The notes under the pieces: generated by a model | What the model was told of the DNA's origin: nothing | Seen by the model: the letters and a program-made list of their open reading frames with translations, nothing else | Databases searched by the model: none | From: Granulicella tundricola MP5ACTX9 | Lineage (GTDB): Bacteria; Acidobacteriota; Terriglobia; Terriglobales; Acidobacteriaceae | Assembly: GCF_000178975.2 (NCBI RefSeq) | Contig: NC_015058.1 | Location: 62,001-126,000 of the forward strand | DNA length: 64,000 bases | Reading direction: 5' to 3' | Shown: positions 44,515-53,320 of the stretch, in pieces | Layout of the letters: each line of letters begins with the position of its first letter | Numbering within the stretch: position 1 is the stretch's first letter | Made by a program: the position numbers and the translations under genes

Positions 44515-45252
44515 TCAATTCTCAATGGGACTGTCCAAAGTAGCGCCTGGCTGAACCTTGGATACCTCGTCAGGGAACTCGGTCAGCACTAGAAAGACAA
44601 GAAAGAGCGCTGGCAGCAGCAATGTCCAAGCGTGCACCCGCGTTGCCATCGCAGCACCTCCGACTGCACCAACCAAGAATGATGTCCAAACGCTTCCCAG
44701 TGTCGCCAACCTAAGCCAGTGCGTGTCCCAACGGCCTTCCGGCTTCGTCACTGGAGACCGGTTTACGAGGTTGGCGATGTGCTCCCCAATGCTCTTTAGA
44801 TCCCCGGTCACGAAACCCAGGTTCACAGGCTGTCCGCCGATATGGGACAGCGTCGTATTCATCATTCCCATTCCACAACTTAAAATCATTACGCAAACGG
44901 AGGTCGACGCACCTCCTAAGGCGGCTGCAACTCCAGAGAATAGCAGGGCAGCAACACACATCGACACCCGCGAGTTCTCCTTTGTGTTTTTGTTCTTCTG
45001 AATGAGGAAGCCGCAGAATGCACCGAGGACGAAAAATGGTATCGGCAACAGGGCATGCGATGCCGGGACGTACTTTGCCTGTCCTCCATTCATTCCGGTG
45101 GAGATCGTATTCCCGCTCATGAATGACGTGTAAACGCCGAAGGTCAGGAGTGTATACGAATCCACGTAACCGCAGATCAATCCACGGCTAGCTGCTCGCC
45201 GGCCTTGGCGCCAAGTCGCCGCGAGAGAAGTGACACTTGCTTGAGCAATCAC
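44515..45252 (-). CDS. DUF1275 (YoaK-like) membrane protein
   Basis: 245 aa, six membrane segments. LICGYVDSYTLLTFGVYTSF, MSGNTISTGMNGGQ, GMGMMNTTLSHIGGQPVNLG and FVTGDLKSIGEHIANLV are family motifs. It overlaps the nitroreductase gene by 4 nt. It is only distantly similar to the copy at 39801, so these are paralogues rather than a recent duplication. Confidence 0.92.
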   Translation of the reverse strand: MIAQASVTSLAATWRQGRRAASRGLICGYVDSYTLLTFGVYTSFMSGNTISTGMNGGQAKYVPASHALLPIPFFVLGAFCGFLIQKNKNTKENSRVSMCVAALLFSGVAAALGGASTSVCVMILSCGMGMMNTTLSHIGGQPVNLGFVTGDLKSIGEHIANLVNRSPVTKPEGRWDTHWLRLATLGSVWTSFLVGAVGGAAMATRVHAWTLLLPALFLVFLVLTEFPDEVSKVQPGATLDSPIEN

Positions 45253-45869
45253 AGCGATTTCTTTGAGACCTTCACCAAGGGCGCAACCTCGGACCAGCTT
45301 CCAGTGAAAACGAAGCTGTTGAGTGGCTTGCGGAGACGTCTTGTCTCATCCTCTTTCTGGAACGGCTCGGTCAGCCGTCCATCCGCGCCAGCATAGCCGA
45401 TAGCCAAACCCGCTACTGGCTTGACTCCTTCAGGAATCTGGAAAAGCTGACGGGCGCGCTCCCGGTGAATATGAATCATCTGGTGGACGCCCAGTCCGCG
45501 CGCCGTGGCTTCGAACACTAGATTCGCTGAGGCAAGCCCCAAATCGTGCTCGGCCGTCAGGTAAGGCTGGCCACTACGTTCCAGGGTCAGTCGGGCGCAG
45601 CCCAGCATAAGGACTGCCGCAAACTTTGCCCACGGCATGTTCACTTCTTCAACGCACGAAAGCAATCGCGCAAACTCTTCCGGTTCGTCTCGCGTTGCGA
45701 TGAAGTAAGTCCAGGGCTGCTCATTAGCAGCTGACGCTGACCAGCGTGCCGCTTCAAGCAAGGCAAGCAGATCGTCCGGAGAGACACTACGGTCGTCGAA
45801 CGCGAAGGGACTCCAGCGGCTTGAGATAAGGGGTTGAATGGGGTAGTCGGGGATAATCGTTCCAGGCAT
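45249..45869 (-). CDS. nitroreductase-family flavoenzyme
   Basis: 206 aa. SRWSPFAFDDRSVSPDDLLA (about 17-36), AARWSASAANEQPWTYFIAT (FMN-binding, about 41-60), LGLASANLVFEATARGLGVH and GVKPVAGLAIGYAG. It uses NAD(P)H and FMN to reduce nitro or quinone compounds; substrate unknown. It is coupled to the following DUF1275 gene by an ATGA overlap. Confidence 0.93.
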   Translation of the reverse strand: MPGTIIPDYPIQPLISSRWSPFAFDDRSVSPDDLLALLEAARWSASAANEQPWTYFIATRDEPEEFARLLSCVEEVNMPWAKFAAVLMLGCARLTLERSGQPYLTAEHDLGLASANLVFEATARGLGVHQMIHIHRERARQLFQIPEGVKPVAGLAIGYAGADGRLTEPFQKEDETRRLRKPLNSFVFTGSWSEVAPLVKVSKKSL

Positions 45870-45919
45870 CGTGGCCCTTTCTAAGTGTTTTTGATGGATA
45901 GATAGACAAAGGCCAGAAT

Positions 45920-45945
45920 CTGTCCGATTCGGTTGAACCGGACAG
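45920..45945. terminator. hairpin after the oxalate decarboxylase-like gene
   Basis: CTGTCCG and CGGACAG, 12 nt apart, 15 nt downstream of the minus-strand stop at 45961. No T-run, so terminator function is uncertain. Confidence 0.35.
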
Positions 45946-45960
45946 ACTGCCCGAGGTCAC

Positions 45961-47124
45961 TTAGCGTGGGCCAACGATAGGCGTCTTGGTAGTGGAAACT
46001 CTATCCAGTACAGACTTTTCAATCTGCAGATGCGCACGGACGAGTTCATACGGAGTAAATGCTAACCATTGTGCGAGAGACATGTCGGAGAACCTTTCGG
46101 TCTTCCACACTTCGAGGTAGCGGAGCGTAGTCGTTCCCGTGTTCTCGACATAATGCGGGGTGACGCAAGGGACGTAACCCACGTCTCCAGCCTGATAGTC
46201 GAATGTACCTGCATTGGTGTTTGAGGTATACACAGTCATACGTCCCTGCCCCTCGAGGTAGTACTGCAATTCATCCGAAGTTCTGTGCCAGTGCAACTCA
46301 CGCATGCCGCCCGGCTCTACTTCCACCAGTGCAGCTGCAACAGTCGAGGCGGCTGGGAAATTGGTCGAATCAGTAACCCGCACAGATCCGTTGTTTGATT
46401 TGATCGGCTCCTGCGCTCCCATTCGGTGCGTGTAGATCACCGGCGTTGGGCCAGCGCCCACGACACGATCTTGCGCGAGTGGACCCGGAATATCTGCGCG
46501 GAAGATGTACTTCTCTGACTTGGGGATATTTGCAAATGCGCTTTCCTGAACACCGAAGTTCTTCGCCAGCACCGACTTCGGAATGTGTGCAAGGAAATCT
46601 GTCACGAGGAAAGTCTCTTCCTCGTTAAAGGCACCGTCGTCAAATACAAGGAGGAATTCGCAACCTTCCCCCGAGAGGCCCTGAATGGAATGGGGAATGC
46701 CTGAGGGAAAGTTCCAAATATCTCCCTCTGTACAGTCCGCCTGGTACGTCTTGCCTTCCTCGTCGACGCACGTGACGCGTGCGTTTCCTTTGATCATGAA
46801 TCCCCACTCCGCCGGTTTATGCCAATGCATCTCACGGACCACCCCGGCTTCTAGCCTCATATTCACGCAGGCCAATTCCACGGCGACTGGCATTTCCCGG
46901 ACGGTAGTTTGCCGTGCCCAGCCGCCTTCTTCCAGCTTGTTGTGGCTGTCAGCAAAGGTCCACTTCAAATTAGGAAGCGTGCCATGATCGGTGACCGGGG
47001 GAGTCAGCCGGCCAGGACTTTGTGCCTCGCGTTCATGATTCGAAGGTCCGATTATCGGTGCGCCTTCTGTGCCCCGAATAGGCTGAGCGAAACCATTGGG
47101 TGTTGTTTCGACAAGTGTAGCCAT
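45961..47124 (-). CDS. bicupin oxalate decarboxylase-like protein
   Basis: 387 aa from the ATG at 47124 (GGAG 9 nt upstream). Two cupins, each with a metal site: VVREMHWHKPAEWGFMIKGN (about 95-115) and MRELHWHRTSDELQYYLEGQ (about 270-290), with later His in FPSGIPHSIQGL and VPCVTPHYVENTG. Both sites have the H-x-H-x5-6-E set needed for Mn. OxdC-type enzymes turn oxalate into formate and CO2 and consume a proton, raising pH. No signal peptide or Tat motif was seen, so it is probably cytoplasmic. Confidence 0.9.
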   Translation of the reverse strand: MATLVETTPNGFAQPIRGTEGAPIIGPSNHEREAQSPGRLTPPVTDHGTLPNLKWTFADSHNKLEEGGWARQTTVREMPVAVELACVNMRLEAGVVREMHWHKPAEWGFMIKGNARVTCVDEEGKTYQADCTEGDIWNFPSGIPHSIQGLSGEGCEFLLVFDDGAFNEEETFLVTDFLAHIPKSVLAKNFGVQESAFANIPKSEKYIFRADIPGPLAQDRVVGAGPTPVIYTHRMGAQEPIKSNNGSVRVTDSTNFPAASTVAAALVEVEPGGMRELHWHRTSDELQYYLEGQGRMTVYTSNTNAGTFDYQAGDVGYVPCVTPHYVENTGTTTLRYLEVWKTERFSDMSLAQWLAFTPYELVRAHLQIEKSVLDRVSTTKTPIVGPR

Positions 47125-47454
47125 GATGTAAATCTCCGGTTCTTGCAGTACAACAAATCTGCTTCTCTTTCGAATTGATGAGGGAACGACTGACGTCCTA
47201 GTCGAAATCACAAGAACGATGGATTGTGCAAGAGCAAAGCCTAGATAACTCTGCTGGCTGGAATGGCCATGGCTGGAGTATTCCACTCGCCATATTGAAA
47301 AGTTGGTCAACTTTGCTCAGGATTCTGCCCCAAATGACAGGCCACCAGCGGCCGCCAAATGCGTATCAAATTGCTCAGAATTTCACCCTCGCGAATGGAA
47401 CACTCAGGCACATAATGCGATGAATCGCGAAGGCGACAGCGCAAAGGAGATCTT
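47125..47454. other. divergent intergenic region
   Basis: Lies between the oxalate decarboxylase-like gene and the membrane protein starting near 47455. It must contain both promoters. No gene or strong repeat seen. Confidence 0.4.
47443..47449 (+). promoter_or_regulatory. ribosome site placed before an ATC codon
   Basis: AAAGGAG lies 5 nt before ATC at 47455, the expected distance to a start codon. No ATG, GTG or TTG is present in this frame until 47524. Confidence 0.6.
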
Positions 47455-47982
47455 ATCAAAGCCGTTGATTCAGTCGTTGCAGTCTATGATTCCCACGAGC
47501 AAGCGGAACACGCCATCAAGCTCTTGCAAGAAGCCGGCGTCGACATGAAAACCTTGTCCATTGCAGCGAAGGACACGCACACCGACGAGCATGTTGTTGG
47601 TTATTACAACGCCGGTGATCGCATGAAATATTGGGGGAAGATTGGGGCGTATTGGGGTGGATTCTGGGGCTTGCTATTCGGCTCTGCGATGTTCGCCATC
47701 CCGGGCCTGGGACCCCTTCTCGTGGCCGGTCCCCTAGTCGCTTGGATCATTGCAGGACTGGAAGGAGCTGTGGTTGTGGGTGGTGTGAGTGCTCTTGGTG
47801 CTGGCCTCGTCAGCATTGGCATTCCAAAGGACAGTGTTGTCGAATACGAGACCGCGATCAAGAGTGACAAGTTCGTACTTATCATTCACGGTTCGTTCGA
47901 TGAGGTGAAGCAAGCTGAGGATGTTATCGAAGCTTCTCGCCATAAGGCATATACCGTTCACGGTGAGACCGTAATCGCTTAG
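47455..47982 (+). CDS. glycine-zipper-like membrane protein, probable ATC start
   Basis: 175 aa if read from the ATC at 47455. The N-terminal part VDSVVAVYDSHEQAEHAIKL then LQEAGVDMKTLSIAAKD is a conserved beta-alpha-beta domain (general-stress-protein 17M-like). HVVGYYNAGDRMKYWGKIGA leads to membrane segments in GFWGLLFGSAMFAIPGLGPL and AGLEGAVVVGGVSALGAGL. The end VLIIHGSFDEVKQAEDVIEA repeats the domain fold. The conserved N-terminal domain lies upstream of every normal start codon: the first is TTG at 47524 and the first ATG 47545, which would cut it in half. So either initiation is at ATC, or ATG mutated to ATC, or the base is misread. Likely a stress-related membrane protein. Confidence 0.75.
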   Translation: MKAVDSVVAVYDSHEQAEHAIKLLQEAGVDMKTLSIAAKDTHTDEHVVGYYNAGDRMKYWGKIGAYWGGFWGLLFGSAMFAIPGLGPLLVAGPLVAWIIAGLEGAVVVGGVSALGAGLVSIGIPKDSVVEYETAIKSDKFVLIIHGSFDEVKQAEDVIEASRHKAYTVHGETVIA

Positions 47983-47992
47983 CCGTACCTAT

Positions 47993-48025
47993 CCGCTGGA
48001 TGGCAAGGATATCGTTGTCCAGCGG
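47993..48025. terminator. stem-loop between convergent genes
   Basis: CCGCTGGA and TCCAGCGG form an 8-bp stem with an inner CAA/TTG extension, between the membrane protein stop and the glgX stop. It could terminate both; no T-run. Confidence 0.45.
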
Positions 48026-48056
48026 TTCGCACGCATCAAGTCATTACCAAATGGGC

Positions 48057-50219
48057 TCAGCCCCCAACGGTGTAGTCGGATCGCAAGAGAATTGCGGAAC
48101 GTGGATTTACGATGTAAGTCGATCCGCTGACAGACACGTATTGACCCGGGTCAGCGATATCGAACGGCGATCCTAATGACGTGTCCATCACCCTCAGCCA
48201 ACCGGAGCTCTTTCCAGCCGCGACTGGCGGCAGATCGAACTCAAGCGTGTTCCAGAATGAGTTGATCGCTACATAACGAAATTCGCCAAGAGCTGCATTG
48301 CGCCAAGCAAAAGCCAAGCTGTGAGATTGCCCGCTCCAGTCTGGTTTGTCCAGACGAATGCCATGCCATTCCATCTTGTGCGCATTGACAAAACCGCCAA
48401 CTTTTCCACCGTCGTGCAGCGTACCGTTGTCACAATCAAGACGGAGCCTTACGAGCAAGCGGGTGAAACGGAGCAACTCAGATTGCTCCTGGTCCCAATT
48501 CCAGTCCAACCAGCTGATGATGTTGTCTTGGCAATAAGCGTTATTGTTTCCGCCCTGCGTACGCTGAATCTCATCGCCCATCAAGAGCATCGGAGTTCCG
48601 GCCGAAAGCAATGTAAGAACGAGCCCGTTCCTAATCTGCTGCTTTCTTAGACGGTTGACTTCGATACTATTGCTCGCACCCTCTACGCCGCAGTTCCAAC
48701 TGAGATTTCCGTTTGTTCCATCTTTATTGAGTTCCTTGTTTGCCTCATTGTGCTTGTAGTCGTATGAGACGAGATCGTTCAGAGTGAATCCGTCATGGCA
48801 GGTAATGAAGTTAATGCTTTGTCCTGCAGGCCTGTCTCCGGAGCGATAGAGATCGTAGCTGCCACTGATTCTTTCGCGCAGCTTCCACGCTGTATCACGA
48901 TCGCCTTTTAAAAAACTGCGAATATCATCACGGAACTGACCATTCCATTCGTTCCATCTGTCATGGCCGAAGCTCCCCACTTGGTAAAGGCCGCCCTCAT
49001 CCCAAGCCTCAGCGATAAGCTTTGTTCCTGCAAGGGCAGGTTCGGAATCGATGTCCCAAAGGATGGGAGGGTCACTCATTGGCTGTCCCCACTCGTCCCG
49101 AGTTAGCACCGACGCAAGGTCAAAGCGAAACCCGTCTACATGCATCTCGGAAACCCAGAACGTTAAACTATCCAGAATCATTCTCTTCACAACGGCCTGG
49201 TTGGTCTTCAAAGTGTTGCCTGAGCCCGTCACGTTGAAGTAGCCAGTCTGTTCTTGATTAAGGATGTAATAGGTGCTGTTTCCAAGACCGCGAAAGCAAA
49301 ACGTCGGACCACCGTCCCCAGCCTCCGCTGTGTGGTTGTAAACCACATCGAGAATGACCTCTATGCCAGCACGGTGCAGTTGCTTGACCATATCGCGGAA
49401 CTCATCCAAGCACCTTAGAGGGTCACCAGAAGAGCTGTAGCCCAAGTGGGGCGCGAAGAACGAGACCGGGTTGTAGCCCCAATAATCCGTAAGCTCAGGG
49501 GGCGCCGATTGGGGGTCGAACTGAAAGACGGGCAGGATCTCTACCGCAGTGACACCCAAGGTTTGCAAGTGGGGAATCTTCTCGACCACGCCTGCATAGG
49601 TACCGCGGTTCGTTTCGGAAACACCTGAATTGGGGTGCCCAGTGAAGCCGGCGATATGCATCTCGTAAATGATGGTCGTGCGGAAAGAATGACCGAGCGG
49701 TATGTCACCCTCCCAATCAAAAGCGGCCATGTCTGCGACGACGCTCTTCATCGAGGTCGCAGTGTTGTCTCCGGGGCGACAGGCGTCTGCACGACTGTAG
49801 TTCTTCCCAACCGCAAGGGCCCTTCCGTAGGGATCAATCAAGACTTTCGAGCTATCGAATCGCTGTCCATTCCGGGGGTCGCTGGGACCGTCTGCTCGAA
49901 ATCCATACACTTGCCCCGCGTGTACCGATGGGACGAAAATGTGCCAATAGTGTCCCGTTCGATTGATCGTTGCGTCCAATCGGATCGATCTCCGGCTTGC
50001 AGAATCGTCGACGTGATCAAACAGTAAGAGGGTCATGCCTGTAGCGCTGGACGAGAAGATGCTGAAGTTTGCCCCATCGAGTGAAAGGCTGACGCCGAGA
50101 GGGACCGGGACACCCCTCAAAGAGGCCTCTCCTTGAGACGGTGTTCCCCCCAGTGCCGAAACAGATTTACTGTTAAAATCCGCGGTATGAGACGAAAGAA
50201 TGATCTTGTTGTTCGCCAT
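48057..50219 (-). CDS. glgX: glycogen debranching enzyme GlgX
   Basis: 720 aa. An early-set beta domain (about 40-140; SLSLDGANFSIFSSSATGM) precedes the GH13 barrel. Catalytic residues: Asp in VDGFRFDLASVL, Glu in KLIAEAWDEGG, Asp in INFITCHDGFTLND. WGYNPVSFFAPH and VILDVVYNHTAE are further family blocks. It removes alpha-1,6 branches from phosphorylase limit dextrin, releasing maltotetraose. Its ATG directly follows the stop of the DUF308 gene with no gap, so uspA, DUF308 and glgX form one operon. The 40-residue leader before the sugar-binding domain is unusually long and Ser/Thr-rich. Confidence 0.95.
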   Translation of the reverse strand: MANNKIILSSHTADFNSKSVSALGGTPSQGEASLRGVPVPLGVSLSLDGANFSIFSSSATGMTLLLFDHVDDSASRRSIRLDATINRTGHYWHIFVPSVHAGQVYGFRADGPSDPRNGQRFDSSKVLIDPYGRALAVGKNYSRADACRPGDNTATSMKSVVADMAAFDWEGDIPLGHSFRTTIIYEMHIAGFTGHPNSGVSETNRGTYAGVVEKIPHLQTLGVTAVEILPVFQFDPQSAPPELTDYWGYNPVSFFAPHLGYSSSGDPLRCLDEFRDMVKQLHRAGIEVILDVVYNHTAEAGDGGPTFCFRGLGNSTYYILNQEQTGYFNVTGSGNTLKTNQAVVKRMILDSLTFWVSEMHVDGFRFDLASVLTRDEWGQPMSDPPILWDIDSEPALAGTKLIAEAWDEGGLYQVGSFGHDRWNEWNGQFRDDIRSFLKGDRDTAWKLRERISGSYDLYRSGDRPAGQSINFITCHDGFTLNDLVSYDYKHNEANKELNKDGTNGNLSWNCGVEGASNSIEVNRLRKQQIRNGLVLTLLSAGTPMLLMGDEIQRTQGGNNNAYCQDNIISWLDWNWDQEQSELLRFTRLLVRLRLDCDNGTLHDGGKVGGFVNAHKMEWHGIRLDKPDWSGQSHSLAFAWRNAALGEFRYVAINSFWNTLEFDLPPVAAGKSSGWLRVMDTSLGSPFDIADPGQYVSVSGSTYIVNPRSAILLRSDYTVGG

Positions 50220-50870
50220 CTAGCGGAACTCCGCGCTCTCTCCCCGAAGCAACGGGACGTGATGCCGGTGTAGCCCCTCCGCAAATACGAAGACGACGAC
50301 GCCATAGAACAGCTCGAATCCACCAAGCCAATGTGTTGCAGTGCGCGTTGCAGCTTGCCTATAAAGGACGAACGCCAATCCCGCACAAAATGCTATAAAG
50401 CCGGCAACGCCAAGGAGCCCTGAATATGCCTTGTTCGCACGAAGCTTCCATGCAAGTGCGGCAAGAAAGCACCCGGTGCCAAGGGCGTGGAGTCCGGCCA
50501 ACCACGCCAAGGATTCCGACGATAGTAGAAGAGTCAGGCCGACATAGGTTCCTAGTGCGGTATCGAAGATACACTCGGCCAAGAGAAACTGCCAAATATC
50601 AACCTGATGTTCCGCAGCATAACCTGAAGCGACTCCCAAGAGAATGCCGTTGCTGAGAATGTAGAAGCCCAGGACCAGAGCCAGCACCACAAACATGATC
50701 GGATCGAAGAAGATCGTTCCAAAGAAGCTCCCTGAGTAGAGAAGGAATCCAGCGAATAGAATTGCTCCTCCCCCGCGAACCGCAAAAGCCCACCAGAACA
50801 TGCCTAGTTCTTTCATAGGCTTCTCGAACCTTTGGATCTCTACTGACTCCGCCGTGGTCGACGCGATCAC
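50220..50870 (-). CDS. HdeD-like DUF308 membrane protein
   Basis: 216 aa, about six membrane segments: FWWAFAVRGGGAILFAGFLL, FFDPIMFVVLALVLGFYILS, WLAGLHALGTGCFLAALAWK, GLLGVAGFIAFCAGLAFVLY and WLGGFELFYGVVVFVFAEGL. It resembles HdeD, linked to acid resistance in enterobacteria, though assignment is by pattern only. It overlaps uspA by 4 nt and abuts glgX. Confidence 0.75.
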   Translation of the reverse strand: MIASTTAESVEIQRFEKPMKELGMFWWAFAVRGGGAILFAGFLLYSGSFFGTIFFDPIMFVVLALVLGFYILSNGILLGVASGYAAEHQVDIWQFLLAECIFDTALGTYVGLTLLLSSESLAWLAGLHALGTGCFLAALAWKLRANKAYSGLLGVAGFIAFCAGLAFVLYRQAATRTATHWLGGFELFYGVVVFVFAEGLHRHHVPLLRGESAEFR

Positions 50871-51379
50871 TGCTTTACCCGGGGTTTAAGCTCGACGGTT
50901 GTCTTTGCCGTCCGAAGGAGGAGCACCGGACACTCGGCAAGTTTTACGACTTTCTCTGCAATCGATCCGAAGACGACGGGACGCCAACCCGACATGCCCT
51001 GCGTCGAGATGACAAGTAAGTCTGCATGCTCTCGTTCGAGCACCATCAAGACATTTCCCACAACGTCGTTTCCAATCTCCACCTTGAAGGTCGCTTCAAC
51101 TCCTTGGCCGGCAAGGTGATCCACAAGATCAACAAACCTCTTTGCTGAATCCTCTTCGGCGTCGGCTAGAAATTCTTGACGCGGGTAGAATGCAGTTGGG
51201 AACTCCAAGCCGGAGACAATCGGCAACATTGGAATGACGTGAAGCAAGCAAAGTTTGGCATGAAATTGCTGTGCCATCTGACTTGCTGTCGCCAATGCGG
51301 CAATCGAAGAAGGGCTGAAGTCGATGGGGACGAGAATCTTCTTCGGGTGGAACATTGAAACAGTTGCTTCCGACATCAT
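50867..51379 (-). CDS. universal stress protein UspA family
   Basis: 170 aa from the ATG at 51379 (AGGAGAGCG upstream). KKILVPIDFSPSSIAALATA starts the UspA fold; ISTQGMSGWRPVVFGSIAEK fits the ATP-binding G-x2-G-x9-G-(S/T) pattern; CPVLLLRTA ends it. Likely an ATP-binding stress regulator. First gene of the uspA-DUF308-glgX operon. Confidence 0.92.
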   Translation of the reverse strand: MMSEATVSMFHPKKILVPIDFSPSSIAALATASQMAQQFHAKLCLLHVIPMLPIVSGLEFPTAFYPRQEFLADAEEDSAKRFVDLVDHLAGQGVEATFKVEIGNDVVGNVLMVLEREHADLLVISTQGMSGWRPVVFGSIAEKVVKLAECPVLLLRTAKTTVELKPRVKQ

Positions 51380-51473
51380 CGCTCTCCTAAGGGGCACATA
51401 ACTTCGTGTCAGGCAGATTTATGCTCATCTAACTTCGAAGCATGAACTGAGCAGTATTGCTCGAAGTGGACTA

Positions 51474-53105
51474 CTAAATTGACTTTGGAGGCTCAAGGAG
51501 GGCTTCCCGATCGCGTTTCCCATGCAGCGTGAGGAACGCTTTGAGAAGAACACGCGGGTCGTGATTCCCCTTGTAGACTGGATGCGGCTTTCGATCAATC
51601 CCAAGCAGCCCGTAAACTGCCGTTTGCGCGGAGCGGACCGAATACTCCACCGTAAATACCACATCATCTTCTAGTTCGCAGAATTGGCCGATGAAGGCAA
51701 GGTTCTTTGAACGCTCAGGGAGCACTGCAGGACGATCTCCGGCGGAGCGAGGCAAGAACTGACTCGTAATGAAGGGCATCATGCACGGTATACACGTGCT
51801 CTTACTCAATACCGCAGCGGCCTGTTCGCCTAGGTGAAGATGTCCCATGATCTCTGTCATGATCTCTCGCCCGGTGCACTCGGCCATTGGCTTTTTGACG
51901 AAGTTCCCAGGTTGATCGACAAATAGTCCGTATCCCCAAAACACATTGACATCGTCTGGTTGACCAAGGAAATGCGGTTGATGGGGCAGAACGATCGACG
52001 TTAGCCAGTTCGATTCCGGGAACGTGATGAGACCACCTTCCCCTGGGGCATTACCCGTTAGGTCGCGAATGCTAGTGAAGAAGTTTGGAGAACGAAGTGT
52101 GGTGGTGAAAGACAGCCACTTCGAATTCTCCGTGTTATTGCTAAAATTTGTGGGCTTCCCGCACTCTGGCTCTCTCGCAGAGATCTTCTTCCACAGAGAC
52201 CAGGCACCGCCATCCGCGCGCGGATTCAGAGTGGCAGCTTGGTCCATTCCTCCAAAACTTGAGCCCTCGGTCATCGAGCCCAGTGTAGCGATCACAAAAT
52301 CGGACGGCGACAAATGGATTGGTTCGGGATGTCCCCCTCGCTCGCAAACAATTTGCTCTACAGCGAAGCCATGGGAGTCGTTTACGGTGACGAGATCCAA
52401 CACTTTCGTGTTCAGTGATACCTGTACCCCTCGCTCCTCCAACCACCGTTGAAGCGGTCGCACAAGCGAGTCGTATTGGTTGTAGACGGTTCGCATAATG
52501 CCACCCAAGGTGCTAAAGCCGGAGACCATGTGCGTGAACCGCACGAGGTAGCGCTTGAACTCCACGGCACTGTGCCAAGGCTGGAATGCAAAGGTCGTAC
52601 ACCACATAAACCAGAAATCAGTTTCGAAGAAGTCAGGTTCGAATTGATCGGAGATGGTGGTCCGCCCGAGCAATGATTCGGGTTCGACCCCCAGTCGCTC
52701 GATGGTCAGAATGTGACTTTCGCTCAAGCCGAAAAGCGGGGCATCTACGCTTTTGCCATTGCGGAACAAGCGGGACTTCGACGACGTTTTCATCGTTTTG
52801 TTCCAAGCGAAGATTTCTTCCGTCACCGACTGACTGTTGTCCATGGTGGGAATCGACGAAAAGAGGTCGAAGGTGCAAAGGTATTTACTCTCGATCATCC
52901 TGCCCCCACGCATGACGTAGCCGGCTTCCGGGGTTCCGTTCGCGTCGAGACTCCCACCAATCCTCTCTGAATCTTCGAGGATGATGATGTTGTGCCCCTT
53001 GAGCCCAGCATCCCGGATGAGAAAAGCTGCCGCTGCTAGAGAAGCAATTCCGCCCCCGATTACATAAATCTTCGTATCCTCTTGTAAAGCTCGCCTCTGG
53101 GTCAT
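51474..53105 (-). CDS. oleate hydratase (MCRA family)
   Basis: 543 aa from the ATG at 53105 (AGAGGAGCAACG upstream). FAD-binding GGGIASLAAAAFLIRDAGLK (about 17-36) and LEDSERIGGSLDANG; catalytic-loop region GGRMIESKYLCTFDLFSSIP with the conserved RMIESKY block; TTFAFQPWHSAVEFKRYL; VLPERSKNLAFIGQFCELED near the C-terminus. The enzyme adds water to the cis-9 double bond of oleic acid to give 10-hydroxystearate, seen as detoxification of free unsaturated fatty acids. Cytoplasmic. It lies upstream of uspA on the same strand (94-bp gap). Confidence 0.95.
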   Translation of the reverse strand: MTQRRALQEDTKIYVIGGGIASLAAAAFLIRDAGLKGHNIIILEDSERIGGSLDANGTPEAGYVMRGGRMIESKYLCTFDLFSSIPTMDNSQSVTEEIFAWNKTMKTSSKSRLFRNGKSVDAPLFGLSESHILTIERLGVEPESLLGRTTISDQFEPDFFETDFWFMWCTTFAFQPWHSAVEFKRYLVRFTHMVSGFSTLGGIMRTVYNQYDSLVRPLQRWLEERGVQVSLNTKVLDLVTVNDSHGFAVEQIVCERGGHPEPIHLSPSDFVIATLGSMTEGSSFGGMDQAATLNPRADGGAWSLWKKISAREPECGKPTNFSNNTENSKWLSFTTTLRSPNFFTSIRDLTGNAPGEGGLITFPESNWLTSIVLPHQPHFLGQPDDVNVFWGYGLFVDQPGNFVKKPMAECTGREIMTEIMGHLHLGEQAAAVLSKSTCIPCMMPFITSQFLPRSAGDRPAVLPERSKNLAFIGQFCELEDDVVFTVEYSVRSAQTAVYGLLGIDRKPHPVYKGNHDPRVLLKAFLTLHGKRDREALLEPPKSI

Positions 53106-53320
53106 CGTTGCTCCTCTTTTCGCTGCGTCCAGCTTCTCAAGGCGTCTCGTAGATGATCTGGTTCCTTTTGCACACTCTGAGGCACCTTGTGGAAATGCCG
53201 GGTTCTCGTCGACAGAGCAAAAGAACACAGTTCTGCTAGTCAGTGAGTGCGAAGCTGAACGAACGTGGGGTCCGGCATACTCGGCTTTTCCTCCAGTCGA
53301 GAGTCCGCGCCGAGGCACAT

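Noticed and set aside
39801..45252. Recent duplication of the two DUF1275 genes
   Set aside because: They share only family motifs, not close sequence, so they are old paralogues.
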